Shown here piece by piece: positions 57,701 to 62,600 of a stretch of 64,000 bases of DNA. Below the pieces are notes generated by a model. That model was not told the origin of the DNA. It made no database searches and saw nothing but the letters and a program-made list of their open reading frames with translations. Made by a program: the position numbers and the translations under genes. Numbering within the stretch: the stretch's first letter is position 1; the number at the start of each line of letters is the position of its first letter. Source of the stretch: Ctenosaura bakeri (Eukaryota; Chordata; Lepidosauria; Squamata; Iguanidae); contig CAOLHI010004239.1 of assembly GCA_948474755.1 (NCBI GenBank), forward strand, positions 1 to 64,000, given 5' to 3'.

Positions 57701-59601
57701 TATGTCTATCTTCACCAGAGTCAATCCCAAATAGTGACCAACGGTCATGTTCACTTCTTGTTTTGTGAAGGATTCCAATGAAAATAAAAGGTATTTGAGC
57801 TTGTTGAATGTGGGGTGGGGGAGTATTTTGTATGTTTTTGGGGGGTTTCTCACATGATTTTAGGGCCAACAGTGCCTCCAAATTGCATCATTAAAAAAAA
57901 ACTTAAAGAATTGGGGAGCTAAATGGGTCATACTTTACCCACTCCTGATACAAGGGAATAGTAAGTAATACAATTTGTGACATGCTCATGGATCCAGATT
58001 TAGGCACATTAAATCAAGCTGACAACAGCACACTCCCCACTCATGCTTCCCATGCAACCCCCCCCCCAGCCACCAGAAAATACTACACAGAAGATCTGAG
58101 GAATCCTGTTGAATAAGGTAGGTTGTTGTGTGGCAGCTGAGAGAGGAATCCAGAAAACTTGGTGAAAGCACTTTCCAAGAGTTCAAGACCTGTTTACTTC
58201 AATAGGAGTTAAGCACAATCCATTTCTGTGAGTTGCTTTTATTTTTATTGGGAAAGGAAACAAAACTTTGGTCCTTAGAAATTTAAGGTTTAGCCAATTT
58301 AACATGTATATAAACCTATTTTATAGATTTCTGTTGTGCATGCTTGTAATTGTTTTCTTTTTTTAAAAAAAATGTAGTGTGCTGAAGATCAAGAAACACG
58401 TGACCTTGTTAGGCAGCATGGCGGCCTAAAACCTCTTGCTGCTTTACTTGCTAATTCTGAGAATAAAGAACTTCTTGCAGCAGTGACAGGGGCAATCTGG
58501 AAATGTGCAATCAGCAAAGAAAATGTGACCAAGTATGTATAGTGTTTACAAACATACAGACATGCATAAAAGTTAAGATCATTTGATTAATAATAAAATA
58601 CATTTTCTGAGCAAGGTTAAGCATGTAATGGCTCTGTAGGGCCAAAAGTATGTTTATTTACCACAAATATATGTTTGTGTTTTTTCTGACCATACAAACT
58701 TAGCTGTTCATCGTGCCAATATACAAAAAGGCTAACATACCGTTCTGTGTATTTTGCAGTCTAACAATCCAAAGCATGTAGTTTCCAAGGAATGTTTGTG
58801 CGTTCCATTTGATCGTTATAGATTTATAATATCACCTTTTCTTTGCGTGTGTGTTTGTGTGTGTGTTTAAACAAACTGCTGATGCTCATAAATGCAGATT
58901 TATCTGCACTATATGTATAATCAAACTTCAGATTTGTGTTAAACTGTGAGTACTAACTGAGGAAACCTTGGAATGGCATTAAAGGCTAGAAAATTTCTAC
59001 TGAACCTCTCAGTATTTAGAAAAAGTATAATTTCCATGGTTTTTAAGGAAGTAATGACAGTTAAGCTGTTAGTATAGATAAGTATTTAGAAAGCATAGAC
59101 GATACAATAAAATACAAATAGTAGAGTTTGGATGCAGATTTGGTCATTCATAAAGTAGACTCAATGAAATCATCGAGACTTAATTCAGCCATAATTTCAG
59201 TTCATGATTTTTCAGTGGGTCTGCTCAAACCTTGGCTAAGTCTGGATTCCAAAAAATTTATACCCAGTTTCTGATTTTTGGAAGGGATGATTCAACATGA
59301 ACAAATATTTTCTGGAAATATACTTCTAATGAAATAACATTTTATCATTTTCTATTAGATTCCGGGAGTACAAAGCTATAGAAGCCTTGGTTGGGCTGCT
59401 AACAGATCAGCCAGAGGAAGTCCTTGTTAATGTTGTTGGAGCTCTTGGTGAATGTTGCCAAGAACAAGCTAATCGGAGCATTATACGGAGATGTGGTGGT
59501 ATCCCACCCCTCGTTGCTTTACTCACAGGAACTAATCAGGCTCTTCTTGTGAATGTTACTAAAGCAGTGGGATCTTGTGCAACAGAACCTGAAAATATGA
59601 T
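6906..59601 (+). CDS. ODAD2: ODAD2 (ARMC4), outer dynein arm docking complex subunit 2; 15 coding exons, 3' end outside window
   Basis: Fifteen exons join in frame into 833 codons plus two bases. The product closely follows vertebrate ODAD2/ARMC4 as I remember it, starting MGVAL, with [56 protein letters not shown] and FREYKAIE in order. ODAD2 belongs to the docking complex that fixes outer dynein arms to axonemal doublet microtubules; human loss of function causes primary ciliary dyskinesia (established knowledge). Exons are 6906-7129, 9289-9446, 9971-10166, 11258-11364, 12735-12871, 14321-14437, 26597-26811, 30822-30926, 33924-34068, 52156-52302, 53797-54006, 55056-55286, 57292-57402, 58378-58532 and 59359-59601. 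All phases match and I see no frameshift or in-frame stop, so the gene looks intact. The family is about 1,040 residues long, so about 210 C-terminal residues lie downstream. Confidence 0.96.
7130..9288 (+). other. ODAD2: Intron 1
   Basis: Contains an inverted AT-rich repeat at about 7310-7455 (AGTTGGGGCTAAAAATTGGA to TCTAGTTAGGACTAACATTG), a (GT)n tract at 8022-8050, and a fragment of SINE tail at 8112-8165 on the - strand. The open frame 8597-8866 has no recognisable similarity. Otherwise nothing seen. Confidence 0.7.
9289..9446 (+). CDS. ODAD2: ODAD2 coding exon 2
   Basis: Residues 75-128. After the acceptor CTTCTTCCAG, one base completes the serine codon, then reads [39 protein letters not shown] and [16 protein letters not shown] and KEAQAC are conserved in vertebrate ODAD2. 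The donor is GAAG|GTGTGC, not an ideal consensus; it was chosen because the leftover G plus CC of the next exon gives alanine before NRDP, as in other vertebrates. An open frame continues past the donor for over 100 bases but loses all family similarity, so it is intron. This region precedes the armadillo array and has no assigned catalytic role. Confidence 0.94.
9447..9970 (+). other. ODAD2: Intron 2 with (GT)n and SINE tail fragment
   Basis: A (GT)n tract at 9695-9716 followed by GTAT units runs into CTTCAAGTTGCCTGTTGACT (9730-9749), the - strand tail of a Sauria-type SINE; a microsatellite growing from a SINE tail is a usual pattern. Nothing else recognised. Confidence 0.7.
9971..10166 (+). 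CDS. ODAD2: ODAD2 coding exon 3
   Basis: Residues 128-193, reading [18 protein letters not shown], a charged stretch with [15 protein letters not shown], then [20 protein letters not shown]. The leucine-rich helix [12 protein letters not shown] is conserved in the family. The acceptor is TTACTTGTAG and the donor ACA|GTGAGT, leaving phase 2. Intron 2 upstream is only 524 bases, among the shortest in this gene. No truncation or odd codon use was seen. Confidence 0.95.
10167..11257 (+). other. ODAD2: Intron 3
   Basis: A piece of a common squamate repeat lies at about 10910-10998 (CTGCAATCCTGTGCACATCT ... GTGGGACTTACTTCTGAGTA), with related fragments at 14150-14230 and 36735-36778. No other structure seen. 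Confidence 0.6.
11258..11364 (+). CDS. ODAD2: ODAD2 coding exon 4
   Basis: Residues 193-229, the shortest of the first five exons (107 bases). It reads [19 protein letters not shown] followed by [24 protein letters not shown] and VLES-EYTS are conserved across vertebrate ODAD2. The acceptor is TTATTTACAG. The donor TCAG|GTCCAA lacks the usual A at +3 and +4; it is accepted because the leftover G joins AC of the next exon into the conserved aspartate of DYEFANGC. The weak donor makes this a candidate exon for skipping, but skipping 107 bases would shift the frame. Confidence 0.93.
11365..12734 (+). other. ODAD2: Intron 4
   Basis: A pyrimidine-rich stretch at 11935-12330 produces several open frames on both strands without any family similarity. 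No mobile element with clear ends was seen. Confidence 0.6.
12735..12871 (+). CDS. ODAD2: ODAD2 coding exon 5
   Basis: Residues 229-274, reading [20 protein letters not shown], then [20 protein letters not shown] and GVFLNG. The block GCRAPPWRQ...GEICY...TCS-GGVFLNG is a hallmark of the N-terminal part of this protein and is nearly unchanged here. The acceptor is TTGTTTACAG and the donor GGA|GTGAGT, ending in phase 0. Several cysteines are conserved; I know of no assigned metal or catalytic function. No ambiguity in frame or boundaries. Confidence 0.95.
12872..14320 (+). other. ODAD2: Intron 5
   Basis: A short (CA)n at 12907-12920 and a decayed copy of the repeat ending GAGTTTACTTCTGAGTAGAC at about 14150-14230. 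The open frame 13858-14049 has no recognisable domain. Confidence 0.6.
14321..14437 (+). CDS. ODAD2: ODAD2 coding exon 6
   Basis: Residues 275-313. A symmetric phase 0-0 exon of 39 codons reading [20 protein letters not shown] followed by [19 protein letters not shown]. The NYERK-IYK-LV-FLRE core is conserved. The acceptor is TTTTCTTACAG and the donor CAG|GTAGGC. Because both ends are phase 0, skipping would keep the frame, so an in-frame isoform is possible in principle. It is followed by a 12-kb repeat-filled intron. Confidence 0.95.
16067..16092. repeat. (GAT)n microsatellite
   Basis: About nine GAT units, preceded by imperfect AGT/AAT triplets. It gives a histidine run in the - strand reading frame that is not a gene. 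Confidence 0.9.
16490..16980 (-). mobile_element. Possible solo LTR (uncertain)
   Basis: On the - strand it would begin TGTCAGACAATAG (from 16980) and contains ATGCAAAT (16732-16739) six bases before TATAAAAA (16718-16725), then sequence that could be R/U5. No matching second LTR, primer site or coding remains were seen. It may be another type of repeat. Confidence 0.3.
17468..17780. mobile_element. Terminal-inverted-repeat element with internal direct repeats
   Basis: Left end CCATATTTCCTGGCGTATAA and right end ACACCAACAAATATGG are imperfect inverted repeats of about 26 bases. Inside, a block with TACTCTCTGAAAATGGGGTG and CATCTTATACACCAG occurs again as TACTCCTTGAAAAATGAGAT with the same CATCTTATACACCAG. 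No transposase. The superfamily is unclear. Confidence 0.7.
21479..21574. repeat. 48-bp tandem duplication
   Basis: Two adjacent copies (21479-21526, 21527-21574) beginning GTGATTGTTAATATTTTTCT and ending AATAATTGTTAT, different at two positions. A simple recent local duplication. Confidence 0.95.
22845..22885 (+). repeat. Sauria-type SINE tail
   Basis: GGGTCGCCATAAATCAGAAA then TGACTTGAGGGCACACAACA: the Bov-B-like 3' end with its AAC run. The 5' head is missing, consistent with a truncated copy. Confidence 0.8.
26138..26275. repeat. Decayed palindromic DNA element
   Basis: CAGGGATGG on the left, CCCTGATTTA on the right, and inside AGTTGGACTTCAGCTCCCAT with the reverse AGTTCCAGTTCAAC. This layout (CAGG ends, ACTCCCATCAT core) is a common squamate hAT-type MITE. 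Related decayed copies lie at 31085-31190, 46086-46190, 50050-50140, 56030-56165 and 61125-61205. Confidence 0.55.
26597..26811 (+). CDS. ODAD2: ODAD2 coding exon 7 (variable charged linker)
   Basis: Residues 314-385, reading [20 protein letters not shown], then [19 protein letters not shown] and a lysine/serine-rich tail ending [11 protein letters not shown]. Similarity to mammalian ODAD2 is weak here except near the end (LKWKTT), so this is the rapidly evolving linker between the N-terminal region and the armadillo array. The acceptor is TCTTATTAG and the donor GA|GTATGT in phase 2; joining to exon 8 gives [14 protein letters not shown]. The boundaries are well supported by phase and by the conserved KWKTT. 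The region looks disordered: many K, E, S and P, no membrane segment. Confidence 0.9.
27520..27710 (-). repeat. L2/MIR-like repeat fragment
   Basis: TATCCTGCCTTTCTTCCAGT, then TATCCTCACAATCATCCAAT, GAGATAGGTCA and TTGGCCCAAGATCACACTGT match the widespread vertebrate LINE-tail/SINE pattern in which a 'GGCCCAAGGTCAC' block follows 'CCTCACAACAACCC'. Orientation inferred from that pattern. Confidence 0.6.
28482..28682. mobile_element. Harbinger-like MITE nested in the Helitron
   Basis: Arms CCCATTTCCACACTACACTG and CAGTGTAGTGCAGAAATGACC with ATTCCACTTTCAACATTCTA inside, the same family as 4105-4306 but more diverged. Nesting shows the MITE moved after the Helitron landed, or was carried by it. 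Confidence 0.8.
28830..29190 (+). repeat. 139-bp tandem repeat in the Helitron (about 2.3 units)
   Basis: TACAGATACTGGAATAGGCT at 28881, TACAGGTACAGAAATAGGCC at 29020 and TACAGGAAACGGAG at 29159: start spacing is 139 bases both times. Units 1 and 2 share GGTTGTTATGGA-like and GGAGGACAGTGTA stretches. The translated similarity of the two open frames is due to this; the period is not a multiple of three, so it is not a protein repeat. Confidence 0.85.
29743..29945 (+). repeat. Sauria-type SINE, full length
   Basis: GAACCAGCATAGTGTAGTGG head with A box, ACCAGAGTTGAAATCC in place of the B box, a poly-A interruption near 29855, and tail TTAGGGTCACCATAAATCAG then AAC repeats. Confidence 0.85.
30822..30926 (+). 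CDS. ODAD2: ODAD2 coding exon 8 (charged linker)
   Basis: Residues 385-420, 105 bases. It reads [20 protein letters not shown] then [14 protein letters not shown]. Composition is strongly biased to K, E, R, S and P, which suggests a disordered linker. Family similarity is low; the call rests on the acceptor AATCTTTTCAG, the donor GG|GTATGT, the fitting phase 2 at both ends, and its place between two well-conserved exons. Because it is symmetric (2-2), skipping would keep the frame, so an isoform without it is plausible. Confidence 0.86.
30927..33923 (+). other. ODAD2: Intron 8 (3.0 kb)
   Basis: Contains a decayed palindromic element (31085-31190), a 16-base direct repeat CAGTATGTAAACTACC (32219 onward) and a 650-bp LINE-associated repeat (33190-33850). 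The remaining sequence shows nothing I recognise. Confidence 0.6.
33190..33850 (-). repeat. LINE-associated repeat fragment (CR1/L2-type)
   Basis: Phrases such as GGCTTTGTGGTCAATACCAG, TTGGAAGCCACTGTAG, TTTTGTATTAGCTGCAGCTT, AGTGTTACAGCAGTCTGATC and AAGAAAGGGTGCAGCTGGTG are those of a long repeat very common in squamate and bird genomes. I recall it as LINE-derived but cannot name the family. Open frames here are decayed. Confidence 0.6.
33924..34068 (+). CDS. ODAD2: ODAD2 coding exon 9 (acidic-serine stretch, end of linker)
   Basis: Residues 420-468. It reads [20 protein letters not shown], then [20 protein letters not shown] and QKLVKYIK. The acidic-serine stretch is followed by the highly conserved [12 protein letters not shown] that marks the entry into the armadillo domain. 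The [10 protein letters not shown] run resembles casein kinase 2 target sites, an inference from composition only. The acceptor is TTTTTATTTAG and the donor AAG|GTAAGT, an excellent consensus, phase 0. Downstream is the largest intron in the window (18,087 bases). Confidence 0.95.
34630..34693 (-). repeat. Sauria-type SINE head fragment
   Basis: CACTACACCATGCTGGTTCC at the right edge is the reverse of the tRNA-like head, and CAGATTTGAATCCTGCTCTC carries the B box. The tail is missing. Confidence 0.7.
37258..37425 (-). repeat. Sauria-type SINE, near full length
   Basis: - strand head GAGCCTGCATGATGTAGTGG, B-box region GGGATCTGATTCCC, central TGACCTTGGGTATA and tail AGGGTCATCATACGTCAGAA. The + strand begins TTTTCAAGTTGCTTCTGACG. 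Confidence 0.85.
37485..37673. mobile_element. hAT-type MITE with imperfect 8-bp duplication
   Basis: Left end TAGTGGTTCCCAAATTTT, right end AAGGTTTGGGAACCACTG, flanked by ATTTAAAA and ATTTAGAA (7 of 8 alike). The left end is repeated two more times within 60 bases (ATGGTTCCCAAATTTT, AGTGATTCCCAAATTTTT), which suggests terminal duplication or nested insertion. Confidence 0.75.
39905..40010. repeat. Pyrimidine-rich CT/CA simple repeat
   Basis: Mixed (TC)n and (CA)n tracts: CTCTCTCTCACACACACACT and later CTCACTCTCTCTCTCTC. Low-complexity, not coding. Confidence 0.9.
41165..41560 (-). mobile_element. CR1-type LINE 3' end, 5'-truncated
   Basis: Starts ATCACTGAATCACAGAGTTG, GAGGGGACCACAGGGACCAT on the +, the reverse of the classic CR1 3' end, and continues with ATTATGTCACCTCTGAATCT and CAGACTAAACATACTAAGTT. 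Only the 3' 400 bases remain, as usual for CR1. Confidence 0.8.
41599..42081. mobile_element. GC-rich GGCC-type MITE, 483 bp, with four internal hairpins
   Basis: Ends GGCCCTTTCCACACG and CGTGTGGAAAGGGCC are perfect 15-bp inverted repeats, flanked by TTG on both sides (41596-41598, 42082-42084). The interior is as CpG-rich as the promoter and contains consecutive inverted repeats at 41901-41934, 41941-41962, 41972-42010 and 42021-42053. Open frames of up to 186 codons on the - strand reflect GC content, not a transposase. Harbinger-like assignment is inferred from end sequence and 3-bp duplication. Confidence 0.8.
42540..42845 (-). pseudogene. Possible 3' end of a retroelement polyprotein (unrecognised)
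   Basis: An open frame of 101 codons on the - strand, acidic and serine/threonine-rich with a basic tail ending [17 protein letters not shown] basic RR/SQR tail after an acidic stretch and a following stretch resembling an LTR (GCTATATAGG as TATA, 42521-42530 read on +) are seen at the 3' ends of some LTR retrotransposons. No reverse transcriptase, integrase or paired LTR is visible, so this may be a chance frame. Confidence 0.3.
43683..43860. repeat. Two back-to-back hairpins
   Basis: Hairpin 1 (43683-43771): ATTTTCCTTTGCATCTGGAA against GTTTCAGGTGCAAAGGAAAA, arms about 43 bases. Hairpin 2 (43770-43860): TTGTCCTGAATTCAGAATTA against TTAATTCTGAATTCAGACAA, arms about 38 bases. They meet without a spacer. 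Probably a decayed DNA element or two half-elements. Confidence 0.8.
46914..47048. repeat. Imperfect inverted repeat with NRF1-type motif
   Basis: ATGGAGACTCACTTGGGACC at the left pairs with CAGTCCCAGGTGAGCCTCCAT at the right. The left arm carries TGCGCATGCGC (46937-46947), the NRF1 consensus; the right arm has the decayed GTGTGCATGCAC. Probably a MITE fragment. Confidence 0.65.
47655..47775 (-). repeat. SINE tail fragment with (GT)n
   Basis: (GT)n at 47656-47671 and CACACATGCCTTTAAGTTGC CTGTCAGCTTATGGCATC read as the reverse Bov-B-like tail of a Sauria-type SINE. The head is missing. Confidence 0.7.
51780..51950 (+). repeat. CR1/L2-type LINE tail
   Basis: AACTTGTAAGCCACTTTGGA GAAAAGGTGG and CCTAAATAAAATAATTGATT match the very common vertebrate LINE 3' end 'TAAGCCGCCTTGG...ATAAATAAA'. 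Preceded by an AT-rich stretch typical of it. Confidence 0.7.
52156..52302 (+). CDS. ODAD2: ODAD2 coding exon 10 (first armadillo repeat region)
   Basis: Residues 469-517, 49 codons, phase 0-0. It reads [20 protein letters not shown], then [20 protein letters not shown] and [27 protein letters not shown] is a typical armadillo helix pair (ILVNLLD type) and almost identical to mammals. The acceptor TTCTCTAG and donor AAG|GTGAGT are clear. The acceptor-side residues are AG rather than the GG I remember from human. A hAT element begins 33 bases after the exon, with its target duplication only 24 bases from the donor. Confidence 0.96.
52303..53796 (+). other. ODAD2: Intron 10
   Basis: More than half is one hAT element (52335-53094). 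The remainder has T-rich and A-rich mirror tracts at 53289-53324 and 53391-53413 (GTTTTTG and CAAAAAC units) that could form a hairpin around 70 bases of loop. No further exon. Confidence 0.7.
52335..53094. mobile_element. Non-autonomous hAT element, 760 bp, perfect 8-bp target duplication
   Basis: Begins CAGTGATGTAGACTCAAGTC and ends TTAAATATATCACTA, inverted ends with the hAT CAGTG form (last base mutated). Flanked by identical GTGCTTCC at 52327-52334 and 53095-53102. Both sub-terminal parts are full of ACTTGAGACTTG-type units, in opposite orientation at the two ends, likely transposase-binding repeats. No transposase frame. Confidence 0.9.
53797..54006 (+). CDS. ODAD2: ODAD2 coding exon 11 (armadillo repeats)
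   Basis: Residues 518-587, 70 codons, phase 0-0. It reads [20 protein letters not shown], then [39 protein letters not shown] and [11 protein letters not shown]. This holds one complete armadillo repeat and parts of its neighbours; the [25 protein letters not shown] and HGGI turns are the family pattern. The acceptor is CTGGCTAG and the donor CTT|GTAAGT. The frame joins exon 12 at a valine. Very strongly conserved, intact. Confidence 0.97.
54007..55055 (+). other. ODAD2: Intron 11
   Basis: Holds a 5S-rRNA-derived SINE (54432-54660). Outside it I see nothing recognisable. Confidence 0.65.
54432..54660 (+). repeat. 5S rRNA-derived SINE with LINE-like tail
   Basis: CTACCCTATCACCCTGAGCA, AAGCTAAGCTGGATTGGGCC, TAGCTAGTGCTTGGATGG and CTACCAGGGAAAACCAGGAA parallel the vertebrate 5S rRNA (accaccctgaa.., aagctaagcagggtcgggcc, tggttagtacttggatggga). 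The second half (GACAATACTGGGCTAGCTGG then GGTCTGACTCACTATGAGGC) is a LINE-type tail; tail-only relatives lie at 38820-38940 and 44160-44210. Confidence 0.75.
55056..55286 (+). CDS. ODAD2: ODAD2 coding exon 12 (armadillo repeats)
   Basis: Residues 588-664, 77 codons, phase 0-0. It reads [20 protein letters not shown], then [38 protein letters not shown] and [19 protein letters not shown]. The loop after LLDC is variable, while [16 protein letters not shown] and [12 protein letters not shown] are near-invariant in the family. The acceptor is TTTTCTGTCAG and the donor GAG|GTGAGC. An open frame runs past the donor to the (CA)n tract at 55348, but the conserved protein stops at SE, so the extra part is intron. 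Confidence 0.96.
55287..57291 (+). other. ODAD2: Intron 12
   Basis: Contains (CA)n at 55347-55370, a SINE tail fragment on the - strand (55886-55960, CTTCAAGTTGCCTGTCAACT), a decayed palindromic element (56030-56165), (GT)n at 56284-56298 and a LINE end (56808-57066). Confidence 0.65.
56808..57066 (+). mobile_element. CR1/L2-type LINE 3' end
   Basis: The sequence runs ...CTTCAGAAAAAGGCTGAACA, GCAGGAGGTTGGACTCAATC and ends in the tail ATTCTATAATTCTATGACTCTATG, which is the 8-base-like repeat tail of this LINE group. It includes an open frame reading ...[10 protein letters not shown], a decayed end of its coding region or 3' UTR. Confidence 0.75.
57292..57402 (+). CDS. ODAD2: ODAD2 coding exon 13 (armadillo repeat)
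   Basis: Residues 665-701, 37 codons, phase 0-0; the shortest array exon. It reads [20 protein letters not shown], then [34 protein letters not shown] matches the family; the first residues are PS where mammals, as I recall, have an asparagine-type residue. The acceptor is CTTTGTAG and the donor AAG|GTAAGG. It is preceded in the intron by an LINE 3' end at 56808-57066. No defect seen. Confidence 0.94.
57403..58377 (+). other. ODAD2: Intron 13
   Basis: No defined element found; short G- and C-runs (near 57815-57845 and 58059-58067). Nothing else to report. Confidence 0.6.
58378..58532 (+). CDS. ODAD2: ODAD2 coding exon 14 (armadillo repeat)
   Basis: Residues 702-753. It reads [20 protein letters not shown], then [20 protein letters not shown] and [11 protein letters not shown]. 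[21 protein letters not shown] and [19 protein letters not shown] are strongly conserved armadillo sequence. The acceptor AAATGTAG follows a T-tract and a run of A, a rather weak pyrimidine context. The donor AA|GTATGT leaves phase 2, and the lysine codon is completed by the A that opens exon 15. It is the first array exon that breaks the phase 0-0 pattern. Confidence 0.95.
58533..59358 (+). other. ODAD2: Intron 14
   Basis: A short (GT)n at 58848-58866; the rest is AT-rich single-copy-looking sequence with nothing I recognise. Confidence 0.6.
59359..59601 (+). CDS. ODAD2: ODAD2 coding exon 15 (armadillo repeats; last exon in window)
   Basis: Residues 753-834, 243 bases. It reads [20 protein letters not shown], then [40 protein letters not shown] and [20 protein letters not shown]. 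It covers two armadillo repeats and is the best-conserved stretch in the window. The acceptor is TTTTCTATTAG and the donor AT|GTAAGT, phase 2. The next expected block (IIDRLDGVRLLWSLLKN in mammals) is not in 59602-64000 in any frame I can read, so the gene continues past the window. Confidence 0.96.
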
Positions 59602-62600
59602 GTAAGTTTTTCTTTAAAAAAAAAAAGTTATGTGCGTGATGGCATATCCTATTCATATATACTACACACACTCATGTGATGTTTAGCATGCTTATCACAG
59701 AACTAAGTACAGATATACCCTCAGTTAATGAAGTAGATGGGTTCTTGGGCATTGCTTCTTTAACAGAAAATTGATACCAGAAGTAGAAAAAGGATGGAAA
59801 GAATCAAGATAGGGTCCTACACCACAAAAAAGAAGAGTAGTTTAACATGTTTCAGCGGATAATTTACTCAGAACTAACAATATGCACATGTGGAATGAAA
59901 CAGCTAGGTCAGGTAAGTCTTCCATAAGTAATTTTAAAAAAATTGAGCCTCCTTCAGACCACCTGAAAGCTTTTTCCAAAATGCATTCAGGGATGATATT
60001 TTTCTTTTGCCCACCTTCACCTTTCTTACGATTTCCATTTTGAAGGCCAAACTTAGAGATCTGTGCATTTTGGTATGCTGGGGTTGGCTGGTGAAGCAAA
60101 CTAATCTGCTTTCTCCTTTTCTCTTTGTTTTTTCCCCACACACACACTCTCGCTAACGGATTCTGGAGGGAGCTTCTATTTACCTAGCAGTTACATACAG
60201 CTACAGTATAATTGGCTATTGTAGAATCCCATTCCTTCCCTGCTCCAGCTTTATTATGCTGTTTACTACAAACACACTTCTGCAACAAAGAATCAAAAGT
60301 CTGTGTTTCTCCAGTCCTTCTTCACCATCTTCCCAATGCCAACACTTCTAAAAAAGCCTTCCAGCTAGATGAAGGACAAGAAGGGAAGTTGGACATATAT
60401 AAAAAGACTTTGTAAAAAAGATATTTGACAGCAGCTTTTTAAACTGAGGCATATCTACAATGAGAGCCAGTGTAGTGTAGTAGTTTGAGTGTTGGACTGT
60501 GACCCTGGAGACCAGGGTTCAATTCCCCCAATCAACCATTCAAACTCACTAGGTGACTTTGGGCGTGTCATACACTTTCAGCCCCAGAAAACTCTGATAG
60601 GTTCACCTTACAGTCGCCATAAGTCAGAGAGAACTTGAAGGAACACAACAATGCCTGTAATAGCATTGGAATGAAACTTCAGTACTTTAACTGTTTTTGT
60701 AGTTTCAGAGATGGTCTGTGATGGCTTGTTGTGGGTAGACAAATTGACTAAAATCCAAATAGCAAGTTTCACTTTGTCCAGTGGGATTTTTTTTCACAAT
60801 AATTATTTAAATATATCCTCGCATATGGCATTATAAACTGCTTTGTATCCTTCCTGAGTTTCAAAAGCCCTCTGCTATGTAACACTAGGTGGGATGAGGT
60901 TGGGGGACAACTATTGTTTGAAAACCATAACTTCAGAAATCCAACCTACTTTATGGTTCTTTAGATATTAGCCTCTGTTTCCAGGAATAGCATGGTACAG
61001 CTCTATAAAAAAAAAAACCAACCCAAAGAGCTAGATTAAATAGCAGGGTGCTCTTGCAATGAGTTATTTTAGTTCATTCAGTTCATTTAACATAGTACTG
61101 TCTTCTTCAGCCTTTGCCAAGTGAGTGTTCTCCAGATTTGTTGAACTTCAGCTTTTATAATTCCAACCAGCATAGCCATGATAGTTGGCTTGATGGGAGT
61201 TGTGTCTGAGGGTGGGATGTAGACAGTTTGAGAAATTTGGCTTTGCACATCTGCAGATCAAAGGTACTGGGGGACTGGACCCCCAACGCTGATGAATCAA
61301 ACCTAATGGAAGCCTGTGGTCTTGTCCACAGATCCACTTTTTAAAAATGTTACCACCTGCAGGGAATGCTTCCAAAGGTAGGCACTGTCTGCTCCAGCAT
61401 TCTGCTTCTTGGTGCCATCCAGATGTGCTTCCATCAACTGAGCCAGCATTACCATCTCAAGGGCACTGTACTGGTGAAGGCTAACCTATTCAATTCAAAA
61501 CAGTAGCAGCTACTTCTCCTAAGATCTCAAGGGAGACATCTATTTCAGGCAGAGATGCCAGACCTTTTGCATGCAAGTTGACTTCTCTGCCACTAAACTG
61601 GACCTCTGATTCTCCCTTTAACAGTATCTGAATACTGACCTTTCTAAACTGTATTTTACATTTTAAGGTGCTTTGGGGTGAAGTATGTTTTCTAATGTTT
61701 CTGCACAACTAGGTTTAAAAAAATAACTTGTATACTTGGCACTATAAGAGCGCTCCCCTGCAGTACCGTTTAAACTGAACGCTTTAGTAGTTGTACATGG
61801 AAACTAAACAAATACCAAACTAATTTTTTTGCCAGCACTGCACACTAAGAGTGTGAATTGAAGAAGTTGTTATTTTATTAAGAGCACTATTGATGTTTGA
61901 CTTGTATAATGTAAAGCTTATACAGTCTGAGACCTCAACATTTAAATTTCATGAGAAGTACTCCAGGAAAATGTTCAGATCAGCACTTGCTTTTACTTTA
62001 TATGAGGGAAGCCTCCACAAGAATGTGGCACAGTTCCTTCCTTATATACAACCCAGGTTAACAGGAGATAGTGATCTCCTCCTCCTCTTCTATCTTGCCT
62101 AAAACACTTGATATTCATAGAGTGGTACAGTGACTGATTCCAGTTTCTTGAAAGGAGTGTTTGTTTCCATGCTTTGGCTGTCACCCAGTGGCAAGATAGG
62201 GCAGGAGTGTAAACTTGGTGTATGTGAACAGGGCCAGTGGTGAATGAATGAGGCCAGTGGTAGAAAGGCATGCATAGATTGAATCACTTTAACATCGTAT
62301 CTCACACAGCACTGAAGGTTATCATATGTAATTTTTGTATTAACCTAACAATGATACTGGGTCATAAATCAGCAAAGAAATCCAAACAGCCAATAATAAA
62401 ACCTCAAGAGTACTCCACTGCTCAGACCCTACTGCTCCTGTGTCTAGCTTCATGCTAAAATGTGGCATGAACAAAAGCATCAACATCAACACACATTAAA
62501 CTGCAGTCTCACAAAAGTGACTTTGTTTGAGAGTAAGGAAAGATGCTGCTGATAGTTTGGGAAGAAATATTACCGTTTTTGGCAATTCTTCTCTGACTGA

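Noticed and set aside
60463..60540. tRNA gene candidate (A and B boxes)
   Set aside because: The boxes belong to the head of a Sauria-type SINE with Bov-B-like tail; no cloverleaf with a paired acceptor stem could be read. The same applies to 1511-1692, 5766-5941, 29743-29945 and 37258-37425.
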